Source: Clostridia bacterium
GTDB lineage: Bacteria > Bacillota > Clostridia > Oscillospirales > CAG-272
Assembly (NCBI GenBank): GCA_900754175.1
Contig: CAAEBS010000055.1
Coordinates: 1 to 12,273, forward strand
Direction of reading: 5' to 3'
DNA: 12,273 nt
Program-made: the position numbers and the translations under genes
Shown here: positions 1-5,628 of the stretch, in pieces
How the letters are laid out: each line of letters opens with the position of its first letter
Position numbering within the stretch: the stretch's first letter is position 1
The notes under the pieces: generated by a model
Seen by the model: only the letters and a program-made list of their open reading frames with translations
Database searches by the model: none
What the model was told of the DNA's origin: nothing

Positions 1-54
1 GTCTTTTGAAAGGGGTCCGGGGGGGAAATTTTTTTCCGAAAAGTTTCCCCCCGG
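1..54 (-). repeat. Palindromic extragenic repeat, left copy
   Basis: The first 15 bases, GTCTTTTGAAAGGGG, are followed by a GC-capped imperfect palindrome at 17-54, with arms CCGGGGGGGAAA and TTTCCCCCCGG and one base bulged. The same tail plus palindrome occurs inverted at 12071-12121. Read on the minus strand, the direction of the neighbouring tRNA, the order is hairpin and then CCCCTTTCAAAAGAC, the same order that follows the last plus-strand gene of the window. The element may be a REP-like dispersed repeat or an auxiliary 3'-end or terminator element. It touches the window edge, so its true limit is unknown. Confidence 0.7.
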
Positions 55-60
55 ATAACA

Positions 61-90
61 AAAAAGCACCTGCAAAAGCAGATGCTTTTT
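61..90 (-). terminator. Intrinsic terminator of tRNA-Arg
   Basis: On the minus strand a 13-bp stem with one C/A mismatch, closed by a 4-nt loop, ends in a run of T. It starts 1 base past the CCA end of the tRNA, so it is the terminator of that tRNA. Confidence 0.8.
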
Positions 91-91
91 C

Positions 92-168
92 TGGCACGCC
101 GTAAGGGATTCGAACCCCCGACCTTTTGGTTCGTAGCCAAACACTCTATCCAGCTGAGCTAACGGCGC
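92..168 (-). tRNA. tRNA-Arg (anticodon ACG)
   Basis: This 77-nt cloverleaf reads arginine codons of the CGN box. On the minus strand the acceptor arm GCGCCGT pairs with ACGGCGT (first pair G-U), followed by discriminator G and an encoded CCA. The D-arm has the usual TTAGCTCAGCTGGATAGAG pattern. The anticodon arm is TTTGG-CTACGAA-CCAAA, which places ACG at positions 34-36; A34 is normally converted to inosine. The T-arm carries GGTTCGAATCC. It has its own promoter about 35 nt upstream and its own terminator immediately downstream, so it is transcribed as a single-tRNA unit. Confidence 0.97.
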
Positions 169-202
169 TTGTGTACGGAACACTCTCATTTCGTACCCGT
201 AT

Positions 203-231
203 ATCATACCACTTTTTTTGCGCCTTGTCAA
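203..231 (-). promoter_or_regulatory. Sigma-A promoter of tRNA-Arg
   Basis: On the minus strand a perfect -35 TTGACA (226-231) is separated by 17 bp from the -10 TATGAT (203-208). Transcription should start about 28 nt before the mature tRNA 5' end. The spacer contains a run of seven A. Confidence 0.88.
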
Positions 232-277
232 GGGCTTTTTCAAATTTTCCGACGATTTTTTTGAAATTTTTGCTTTT

Positions 278-1423
278 TCAGAGGATCTTGCGACCGGTTG
301 GGATGGCATACAGAACTTCTGCCCGTGCGGCTTCGTAAAAGCGCTGTTCGGCTTCGCTGAGCCGCTCACGACGGCAGACGGCACGCAGGCGGGCGCCGGC
401 AAGGAGGGGAGCGGAGGCTATGACCCGCAGGGCTTCTTCTTCGGCACCGTCGGAATTTGGCGTTCCGGAGGCTGTGCCGCAGAGAAGCGAGATCAGCCGC
501 CCGGTGTCGGTACAGACCCAGTCGATACCGGCGGGCAGATGGTCGGTTGCCAGGATCAGAGGGGAGTCCAGCAGAATTCCACGGGGCAGACTTCCGTTGA
601 CTTCATGCCCCTCGGAGCGCAGATCGCAGAAGATACGGGAGAGAAATTCCGGACAGGCATGAATTTCCCCGGCGGTGTGAAGCCCGGCGCAGAGCAGGGA
701 AAAATCCCCGTAGACCGCCGCACGGTACAACCCTCTCAGCTCGGAACGCACAGCGCCCTCCGGACGGTCGGCGGAAAGCAGGACGGTAATGGGTCTGCCG
801 TAACATTCCTCGGCAAGCGTGCGGTAGCGCTCGAAATATTCTTCCTCCCGCAGGGCATTGTCGGGCGTTTTGCCCGGAGCGTTCAGGTAGCCCGCAAAGT
901 CCGTAAGCAGACCGCCGGCACCGGAAACGACCGGCACATTTTCACACAGGACGGGAAAGACGGGAATATCGCTTTTTCCGACCGTCGGATTTCCGTAAAA
1001 CCGTGTACGGCGGTAGCGGGTCAGAATTTTCAGATCGGGGGATACGTAAAGAGTGGCGGCGGCAGACTCCAGAATGGCGATCTTTCCGTGGAGCGCTCCC
1101 GGCAGGGTGGGCAGGAGCAATATCGGCAAGGGGCGGTTGATACGGCTTTGCAGAAGTTGCAGAAGCGCTTTTTGTGGCGGGGCGCCAAGGCAGACCACTG
1201 CCACCGTTTCGGGACAGTCCAGAAGCTCCAGCCGCTTTTCATCAGGTGCGGCGTCACCGAACACGGCGATCAGCGTGCGCATAGAGTGCGGTATTCCTGC
1301 GGCGGGCGTCATGCCGGAAAAATACAACATTCCCGCCACCGTGCCCGTAACCTCGACGGACAGGACGCCGGAAAAAATCTTCATATCGGTGTCGGAACAA
1401 AAGGGAACGGATATAGTCTGCAT
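278..1423 (-). CDS. Degenerate PTS Enzyme I-like protein
   Basis: This is a divergent relative of phosphoenolpyruvate-protein phosphotransferase (PtsI), probably without its catalytic activity. From residue 113 the reading follows the PtsI order. A swivelling-domain end (GKIAI...TLYVSPDLKILTRY, 113-137) is followed by GLLTDFAGYL (171-180) where PtsI has GLYRTEFLY. Then come EEEYFERYRTL (193-203), GRPITVLL (209-216) and SELRGLYRAAVYG (227-239), matching the RALLRAS segment. Last are GILLDSP (282-288) in place of GIMIEIP and IDWVCTDTGRL (300-310) in place of VDFFSIGTNDL. No GGxTSHxAI phosphohistidine motif, HPr-binding domain or catalytic-cysteine segment is visible. The protein has 381 aa against about 570 for PtsI. 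The chosen ATG at 1423 has GGGGGGA 9 nt upstream; ATG 1456 and GTG 1471 are alternatives without a good ribosome site. No intrinsic terminator is evident downstream. It could be a regulatory pseudoenzyme or a decaying gene. Confidence 0.65.
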   Translation of the reverse strand: MQTISVPFCSDTDMKIFSGVLSVEVTGTVAGMLYFSGMTPAAGIPHSMRTLIAVFGDAAPDEKRLELLDCPETVAVVCLGAPPQKALLQLLQSRINRPLPILLLPTLPGALHGKIAILESAAATLYVSPDLKILTRYRRTRFYGNPTVGKSDIPVFPVLCENVPVVSGAGGLLTDFAGYLNAPGKTPDNALREEEYFERYRTLAEECYGRPITVLLSADRPEGAVRSELRGLYRAAVYGDFSLLCAGLHTAGEIHACPEFLSRIFCDLRSEGHEVNGSLPRGILLDSPLILATDHLPAGIDWVCTDTGRLISLLCGTASGTPNSDGAEEEALRVIASAPLLAGARLRAVCRRERLSEAEQRFYEAARAEVLYAIPTGRKIL

Positions 1424-1559
1424 TCGGAAAAATCCCCCCACGCTTCTGAAATTCATGCCCGGTGCGGACACGTCACGGTTTTAGCATACCGCATTTTATC
1501 AAAAGTATTCACAAAGGGGTAGAAATCAACCAATTTGACAGAAAAATTCCGGAAAACTA

Positions 1560-1588
1560 TTGACTTCCCGTGAAACAGGCAATATAAT
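1560..1588 (+). promoter_or_regulatory. Sigma-A promoter of the isomerase gene
   Basis: The -35 TTGACT (1560-1565), a 17-bp spacer and a perfect -10 TATAAT (1583-1588) predict a start near 1595 and a leader of about 72 nt. Confidence 0.85.
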
Positions 1589-1638
1589 GGATACAGAAAA
1601 AGGCGGACGCCTGCCCGCCATGAAAAAGAAAGGAACAA

Positions 1639-1654
1639 CCTGTCGGGTGACAGG
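1639..1654 (+). promoter_or_regulatory. Perfect leader hairpin before the isomerase RBS
   Basis: CCTGTC-GGGT-GACAGG is a perfect 6-bp stem with a 4-nt loop. It is directly followed by AAAGGTGG, the ribosome binding site of the gene starting at 1667. It may modulate or protect translation initiation. No known riboswitch class was recognised. Confidence 0.45.
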
Positions 1655-1666
1655 AAAGGTGGAAAA

Positions 1667-2566
1667 ATGGAACTTACGATCAACATAAGCAATCTTTTGG
1701 GACGCTTTGATCTGGCGAAATGCACCGAAATCTATAAAAACGCCGGATTTACCGCCGCAGATTACAGCCTGGAGGACATGATCCACGACGGTTCGCCTTT
1801 TTGCGGCGACGACTACCGTGCAAACGCCGAAGGGGTCCGGAAAACGATTGAAGCGGGAGGACTGAAGGTCTGGCAGACCCATGCGCCGTTTTCTTTCCGT
1901 CACTGGAGCGATGAAGCCAACTATCGGGACGTGATCTATCCGAGACTGGTCCGCTCGGTGGAAATTTCCGCTATGCTCGGTGCCAAGGTCGTTGTGATGC
2001 ACCCTCTGCACCATATGCAGTATCACGGACACGAGGAAGAAATATTCCGGCTGAACATGGACTTTTACCGTGGCATGATCCCGTACTGCAAGGAATACGG
2101 CATTAAAATGGGCATTGAAAATATGTGGCAGGTAGACCCTCTTCGCAAGACCATTATACACGACACCTGCTCCCGCAAGGAGGAGTTTGTACGCTATATT
2201 GATACACTGGACAGCGAATATATGGTGGCGTGCCTTGACCTCGGTCACGTGGGCTTGCCGCAGGGACAGGACGACCAGGCGCAGGACGTTATCCGTGCCC
2301 TCGGTCACGACCGTTTGCAGGCGCTTCACGTTCACGATAACGATTACCGTGCCGATCAGCACGTTCTGCCTTACCTGGGCAAGCTGAACTGGACCGAGAT
2401 CACCCGTGCGTTGGGCGAGATCAATTATCAGGGCGACTTTACCTATGAAGTAAACTGCGGAATCCTGTATGCGGCAGACGAGGGCTTTGTGCCGACGGGC
2501 GCCGCTTATATGGCGGATATCGGAAAGCACCTGATAGCCGAGATTGAGAAGAACCGGAAGGTCTAA
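1667..2566 (+). CDS. Sugar phosphate isomerase/epimerase (xylose isomerase-like TIM barrel)
   Basis: A 299-aa soluble protein of the AP-endonuclease-2/xylose-isomerase-like TIM-barrel superfamily, which isomerises or epimerises sugars and related polyols using a divalent metal. Visible landmarks are QTHAPF (70-75), AKVVVMHPL (106-114), GIENM with E151, CLDLGHVG with D191 and H194, LHVHDND (220-226) with H221 and H223, and YEVN with E261. The Glu-Asp-His-Glu set is the usual metal-binding quartet. Length is normal for the family. The start ATG has AAAGGTGG 4 nt upstream. The gene stands alone behind its own promoter and converges on the AraC-family gene with only 9 bp between stop codons. The substrate cannot be read from the sequence; the AraC and NagB neighbours suggest carbohydrate catabolism. 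Confidence 0.88.
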   Translation: MELTINISNLLGRFDLAKCTEIYKNAGFTAADYSLEDMIHDGSPFCGDDYRANAEGVRKTIEAGGLKVWQTHAPFSFRHWSDEANYRDVIYPRLVRSVEISAMLGAKVVVMHPLHHMQYHGHEEEIFRLNMDFYRGMIPYCKEYGIKMGIENMWQVDPLRKTIIHDTCSRKEEFVRYIDTLDSEYMVACLDLGHVGLPQGQDDQAQDVIRALGHDRLQALHVHDNDYRADQHVLPYLGKLNWTEITRALGEINYQGDFTYEVNCGILYAADEGFVPTGAAYMADIGKHLIAEIEKNRKV

Positions 2567-2575
2567 GGCATCCGG

Positions 2576-3502
2576 TCAGAAATTTTCAGACGGGGTCGGA
2601 ACGGAACCGGCGGATGCGTCCTCCAGAAGCGATTTGATGCTTTTGACGTATTCGGTCGGCGACATTCCGACCTCGTCTTTGAATACCTTGGAAAAATGGT
2701 GCACCGAGCAGAAGCCGCAACTCAGGGCAATGGCGGTGCAGGACATCGTGCCGCCACGCAGAAGCTCCTTGGAGCGCTCGATGCGCAGAGCGGTGAGATA
2801 TTCCATGGCGCCGAGATTGCAGTGCTTGCGGAACAGATTTTTCAGCGTGGTGGGGCTGACCGAAAAACGGGCGGTGAGATCCCGGAAGGTCAGCTTGCTG
2901 TCCAGATTTTCTTTCATATATTCGGTGATCTGCTCGATGAGCAGATTTTTCTTTTCGCCTTCGGGAAGCTCCGGAAATTTTTCAAACCGGGCACGGTCGG
3001 CACGGATCAGGTGGATCAGCAAAAGCTCTATGTAGTTCTGGATCACCTGCTCGGTGGCAAAAAAATCCGGCGTGCTTTTCCGCATGAGCTGTGCATCGTA
3101 GATCTTGCCGAGGGGGTTGCTGAAGCTTGCCTGCGCCTCACGCAGGACCGAGAAAAGGGCGTTTGCCGTGTAGTCGTCGGTGCAGATGATCTTGTCGGCG
3201 ATGCCGGAAAGCTCTGGCGTGTCCGAATAAAAGCTCAGAATGACCGAGTTTGCGCTCTCCTGGTTTTCCGCACGCACGTTGTGAAACTGCTTCGGCGGGT
3301 GCAGAAACGCCTGCCCGTGACGGAGCAGCAGATCGTGGTTTCCGGCGCTGATGCGAAGCTCTCCCTTATCGCAGTAGATCAGCTCCCAGAAGTCGTGTTC
3401 CTCGCCGGGATACCGGAAATCGGCGGTGTATTCAAAATAATGGATCGACACCACGCTCTCAATGTTCAGCGAGTGCCGCAGTTGCGTGGAAACGTATTGC
3501 AT
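2576..3502 (-). CDS. AraC-family transcriptional regulator with cupin sensor
   Basis: A 308-aa DNA-binding regulator. Residues about 34-78 (EHDFWELIYC...FLHPPKQFHNV) are a cupin-like effector domain typical of sugar-sensing AraC proteins. Residues about 190-290 hold the paired helix-turn-helix domain. The first HTH is near LTFRDLTARFSVSPTTLKNL. The second is near AIALSCGFCSVHHFSKVFK and is followed by the family signature GMSPTEYV. The start ATG is 12 nt from AGGAGG, a rather long spacing. The predicted transcription start falls almost at the ribosome site, so the leader is only about 20 nt. The gene is divergent from nagB and convergent with the isomerase, so one or both are plausible targets. 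The ligand is unknown. Confidence 0.92.
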   Translation of the reverse strand: MQYVSTQLRHSLNIESVVSIHYFEYTADFRYPGEEHDFWELIYCDKGELRISAGNHDLLLRHGQAFLHPPKQFHNVRAENQESANSVILSFYSDTPELSGIADKIICTDDYTANALFSVLREAQASFSNPLGKIYDAQLMRKSTPDFFATEQVIQNYIELLLIHLIRADRARFEKFPELPEGEKKNLLIEQITEYMKENLDSKLTFRDLTARFSVSPTTLKNLFRKHCNLGAMEYLTALRIERSKELLRGGTMSCTAIALSCGFCSVHHFSKVFKDEVGMSPTEYVKSIKSLLEDASAGSVPTPSENF

Positions 3503-3526
3503 GGCAGGTGTTCACCTCCTCGCCTT

Positions 3527-3555
3527 ATTATAAACTATTTTTCATAATAAGTCAA
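3527..3555 (-). promoter_or_regulatory. Sigma-A promoter of the araC-family gene
   Basis: On the minus strand, -35 TTGACT (3550-3555), a 17-bp spacer and -10 TATAAT (3527-3532). The predicted start at about 3520-3525 lies next to AGGAGG (3515-3520), giving a minimal leader. Confidence 0.85.
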
Positions 3556-3569
3556 GAAAAATCGAAAAT

Positions 3570-3604
3570 TGTACCGATTATGTACCACATATGCCCCTTT
3601 GGGG
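3570..3604. promoter_or_regulatory. Candidate operator between araC and nagB
   Basis: TGTACC occurs twice (3570-3575 and 3581-3586) with an 11-bp period, about one helical turn. It is followed by CATATG (3588-3593) and the palindrome CCCC-TTT-GGGG (3594-3604). The block sits upstream of both divergent promoters, where an AraC-type activator could contact either. Binding is inferred. Confidence 0.4.
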
Positions 3605-3605
3605 A

Positions 3606-3634
3606 AAGACAAACCGGAAAAACTGTGATAAAAT
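3606..3634 (+). promoter_or_regulatory. Probable nagB promoter (extended -10)
   Basis: TGaTAAAAT at 3626-3634 is an extended -10. A weak -35, AAGACA (3606-3611), lies 17 bp upstream. The poor -35 fits a promoter needing an activator. Confidence 0.55.
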
Positions 3635-3677
3635 ATAAGACAATAAAGATAAATCACATATAAAGGAGAAACCGGAT

Positions 3678-4403
3678 ATGGAAATTATTGTGGTAAAGAA
3701 TTATCAGGAGATGTCGTCCTGTGCGGCAAAGTATTTTGCCAAGGTCATTTCGGACAAGCCCGACTGCGTGCTGGGACTTGCGACCGGAGACACCCCTATC
3801 GGAATGTACGATTGCCTTGCCGAGGAGTATCGGCAGGGAAAACTGGACTTTTCCCGTGTCCGCTCGGTCAACCTTGATGAATATTATCCGATCACCCCGG
3901 ACAATAACCAGAGCTATCGCTATTTCATGAACGAAAAGCTGTTTGACCGTGTGAACATCCGCAAGGACGCCACCATGGTGCCGGACGGCACTGCAAAGGA
4001 CGTGGAAAGTGCCTGCCGGGCGTATGAAAACGCCATCGACGCACTGGGCGGCATTGACATCCAGGTGCTTGGTATCGGGCGCAACGGTCATATCGGCTTC
4101 AACGAGCCGGCAAAGGAGCTGATCCCGTTCACTCACCTTACCGAACTGACCGAAAGCACCATTGAGGCAAACGCCCGCTTTTTTGAGGATGAAACGCAGG
4201 TGCCCCGTCATGCGCTGACCATGGGGATCCAGAGCGTATTCAAGGCACGCAAGATTATCCTGCTTGCCAGCGGAGCCAATAAGGCGGAGGCGGTCTGCAC
4301 CATGCTGAAGGGAAATATCAGCACCAATTGCCCGGCGTCCCTGCTTTGCCTGCACCCCGACGTTACGCTCATCTGCGACCGTGACGCTTATTCTTTGGTA
4401 TAA
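3678..4403 (+). CDS. nagB: Glucosamine-6-phosphate deaminase
   Basis: NagB converts glucosamine 6-phosphate to fructose 6-phosphate and ammonia, feeding amino sugars from glycans or peptidoglycan into glycolysis. The 241-aa protein has the phosphate-binding segment GLATGDTPIGMY (33-44), the catalytic segment NLDEYYP with the general base at D67, and GIGRNGHIGFNEPA (132-145). H138 and E143 match the catalytic His and Glu of the E. coli enzyme. The C-terminal hallmarks ASGANKAEAV (198-207) and PASLLCLHPD (219-228) are also present. Length is normal for the short Gram-positive form. The start ATG is 9 nt after AAGGAG. It is a single-gene unit with a strong terminator. No nagA or PTS gene lies in the window. 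Confidence 0.96.
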   Translation: MEIIVVKNYQEMSSCAAKYFAKVISDKPDCVLGLATGDTPIGMYDCLAEEYRQGKLDFSRVRSVNLDEYYPITPDNNQSYRYFMNEKLFDRVNIRKDATMVPDGTAKDVESACRAYENAIDALGGIDIQVLGIGRNGHIGFNEPAKELIPFTHLTELTESTIEANARFFEDETQVPRHALTMGIQSVFKARKIILLASGANKAEAVCTMLKGNISTNCPASLLCLHPDVTLICDRDAYSLV

Positions 4404-4418
4404 AATAAACTTTTCATC

Positions 4419-4459
4419 AAAAGCGGTATAGCTGAATTGTTCGGCTATACCGCTTTTTT
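4419..4459 (+). terminator. Intrinsic terminator of nagB
   Basis: A perfect 14-bp stem (4419-4432 with 4444-4457) and an 11-nt loop end in TTTTTT. It lies 16 nt past the nagB stop. Confidence 0.93.
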
Positions 4460-4519
4460 GATACTTTCAGCCATTTGTTCCCTATAAAAAATATTTTTTT
4501 ACAAAATAATCCAAAAGCA

Positions 4520-4548
4520 TTGTATGTTGAATACATTTATGGTATAAT
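4520..4548 (+). promoter_or_regulatory. Promoter of the AT-rich UDG-like gene, with overlapping inverted repeat
   Basis: An extended -10, TGgTATAAT, has its hexamer at 4543-4548. A poor -35, TTGTAT (4520-4525), lies 17 bp upstream. TGTAT-N5-ATACA (4521-4535) overlaps the -35 and spacer and could be an operator. A perfect 14-bp palindrome, ATTTTCATGAAAAT, lies at 4566-4579 in the leader. Confidence 0.6.
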
Positions 4549-4620
4549 ATGGTTGTAATGGTCGAATTTTCATGAAAATCATTTCCGGAGAAAAAATATA
4601 AAATTTGAGGAGGCAAAGAA

Positions 4621-5349
4621 ATGAGAAACGGTAAAACAGCAGAACAGATAAATCAGGAGTTAAAGAAAGTACAGGAAGAATGGTATAACCAATTGCCGGA
4701 GAAATTCAAAGAGAAGGCAAAGTTTTCCCATCCGTTTTTCTGGGGTGTTTCAGAGAAAGCGTGGAACGAAGAAAAGCCATTGATCATGTATATGGGCGAA
4801 GAAGCGAGAAATTGGACTTTTAAAGACAAAAAAGATATACAAAAATATGCAATTGATTATCTGGAAAGTCAGGTTTATGGTGCTTCGATTTACAAAAAAA
4901 ATTGCTCTGCATTTTGGGCTTTTATACAGGATTTGAAGAAAGAATATAACATTTGTTGGAACAACATTGATAAATTACACCGAGTGGAAAACAAAAAAAC
5001 TAAGTTTTTAACGTGTGATATGGAAAAAGAATTACATGAAAATTTATGTGACGGTAAGTCATTGCTTGTAAGGGAAATTGAAATTGTCAAGCCTGACGTC
5101 GTGATTTTTATGGGGAAAGCTTATAATAAGTCAATGGCATGGGCAATGGGAGAAAATTATAAGGTGGAGGATTTGAATTCATATAAACCGTCCTCCGAAA
5201 GTTCTTACGTAAGCGAGGTTAAAGAAATTCCGGAGCCTATACGTGGAAGCGTCCAAAAAATGATTTGGATGTACCATCCGGGATATATTCAGAGGCAAGG
5301 AGCAAAAGTGGCGGCAATTGAGAAAATACAAAATATTTTAAAAAGATAA
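4621..5349 (+). CDS. AT-rich hypothetical protein, possibly uracil-DNA-glycosylase-like
   Basis: I do not recognise a named gene. The 242-aa protein is soluble and lysine-rich. Its motif order recalls a uracil-DNA-glycosylase-like family of uncharacterised bacterial proteins. LIMYMGEEARNW (54-65) sits where that family has a GQE-type loop. NCSAFWAFI (94-102) is followed by ICWNNIDKL (111-119). EIEIVKPDVVIFMGKAYN (152-169) forms a core strand plus loop, and MYHPGYIQRQG (217-227) resembles the HP-containing second catalytic loop. Enzymatic activity is unproven, since the usual water-activating residue is not obvious. The start follows GAGGAGG at 7 nt. The gene has its own promoter and is clearly richer in A/T, with AAA, AAT and TTT codons, than nagB or spoIVB, suggesting transfer. 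No terminator separates it from the next unit. It could be a defence or DNA-repair accessory gene. Confidence 0.6.
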   Translation: MRNGKTAEQINQELKKVQEEWYNQLPEKFKEKAKFSHPFFWGVSEKAWNEEKPLIMYMGEEARNWTFKDKKDIQKYAIDYLESQVYGASIYKKNCSAFWAFIQDLKKEYNICWNNIDKLHRVENKKTKFLTCDMEKELHENLCDGKSLLVREIEIVKPDVVIFMGKAYNKSMAWAMGENYKVEDLNSYKPSSESSYVSEVKEIPEPIRGSVQKMIWMYHPGYIQRQGAKVAAIEKIQNILKR

Positions 5350-5360
5350 AGCTGTTTGAC

Positions 5361-5389
5361 TTGACTTTCCCGCTTTTTCGGTTTATAAT
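5361..5389 (+). promoter_or_regulatory. Strong sigma-A promoter of the 25-aa peptide unit
   Basis: TTGACT (5361-5366), a 17-bp spacer and a perfect TATAAT (5384-5389), starting 11 bp after the preceding stop codon. The predicted start is near 5396. Confidence 0.85.
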
Positions 5390-5395
5390 GAATGG

Positions 5396-5499
5396 CAGAT
5401 ACGGGCGTTTCCCGACCGGAAAGCCGGGGCACGCCTGCGCCTTTCGGCGTGATGCACCCCGAGGGCGTTTGACCTGAATTTCGGAAAGGAGAGCGTTTC
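5396..5499 (+). ncRNA. Structured leader upstream of the 25-aa ORF
   Basis: This leader of about 104 nt is GC-rich, in contrast to the AT-rich gene just before it. TTTCC-CGACC-GGAAA forms one hairpin near 5408-5422. GGGGCACGCC (5426-5435) pairs with GGCGTG (5446-5451) and CCCC (5457-5460) around a 5-nt bulge; CGCC-TTTC-GGCG inside it is an alternative tetraloop. GGGCGTTT occurs twice (5403-5410 and 5463-5470), each soon followed by GACC. I recognise no known riboswitch class. It may be a cis-regulatory leader or the functional RNA itself. Confidence 0.4.
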
Positions 5500-5577
5500 A
5501 TGGTTAGTTTCGGTATCTTCGGCATTATCCAAAGCATTCTGTCGTTTCTGGCAGTATTTGCACAACTGTTTTCGTGA
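5500..5577 (+). CDS. 25-aa uncharged hydrophobic peptide
   Basis: A short ORF that could easily be missed. ATG at 5500 lies 8 nt after GGAG within GGAAAGGAGAG, and 25 codons run to TGA at 5575-5577. The peptide begins MVSFGIFGIIQSIL and ends in AQLFS. It has no charged side chain and no cysteine, and is dominated by Ile, Phe, Leu, Val and Ala, so it could form a single membrane-spanning helix. It has a near-consensus promoter, a structured leader, a good ribosome site and a perfect terminator, so the unit looks real and autonomous. By size and composition it resembles small membrane proteins and type I toxin peptides. It lacks the charged tail many of these have, and no antisense promoter was convincing. 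Function is unknown. Confidence 0.6.
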   Translation: MVSFGIFGIIQSILSFLAVFAQLFS

Positions 5578-5593
5578 GAGTAAAAATAAACAT

Positions 5594-5628
5594 AGCGGGC
5601 TGTTGGATGCAACAGCCCGCTTGCTTTT
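5594..5628. terminator. Bidirectional terminator between the 25-aa unit and spoIVB
   Basis: A perfect 12-bp stem, AGCGGGCTGTTG-GATG-CAACAGCCCGCT (5594-5621), is followed by TGCTTTTA on the plus strand. On the minus strand a T-rich tract follows the stem. It serves both convergent units. Confidence 0.9.

Noticed and set aside
218..1522. Long plus-strand reading frame opposite the Enzyme I-like gene
   Set aside because: Antisense shadow in GC-rich coding DNA: low-complexity Gly/Gln/Arg composition, no family motifs, no ribosome site.
1490..1540. Promoter for the Enzyme I-like gene on the minus strand
   Set aside because: TATGCT and GATAAAAT boxes exist but no -35 at 16-18 bp; spacing of about 20 bp is poor.
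1620..1688. A 22-codon upstream ORF overlapping the start of the isomerase gene
   Set aside because: No ribosome binding site before its ATG and lysine-rich low-complexity start; most likely chance.
1526..2530. Long minus-strand frame opposite the isomerase
   Set aside because: The opposite strand has a clear TIM-barrel protein with metal ligands, promoter and ribosome site; this one has none.
5392..5472. A 26-codon ORF in the leader of the 25-aa peptide unit
   Set aside because: Its ATG lies only 3 nt after the -10, upstream of the predicted transcription start, and has no ribosome site.
5396..5499. A known riboswitch in the same leader
   Set aside because: The conserved cores I can recall (fluoride, THF, cyclic-di-GMP, preQ1, SAM) do not match; kept only as a structured leader.
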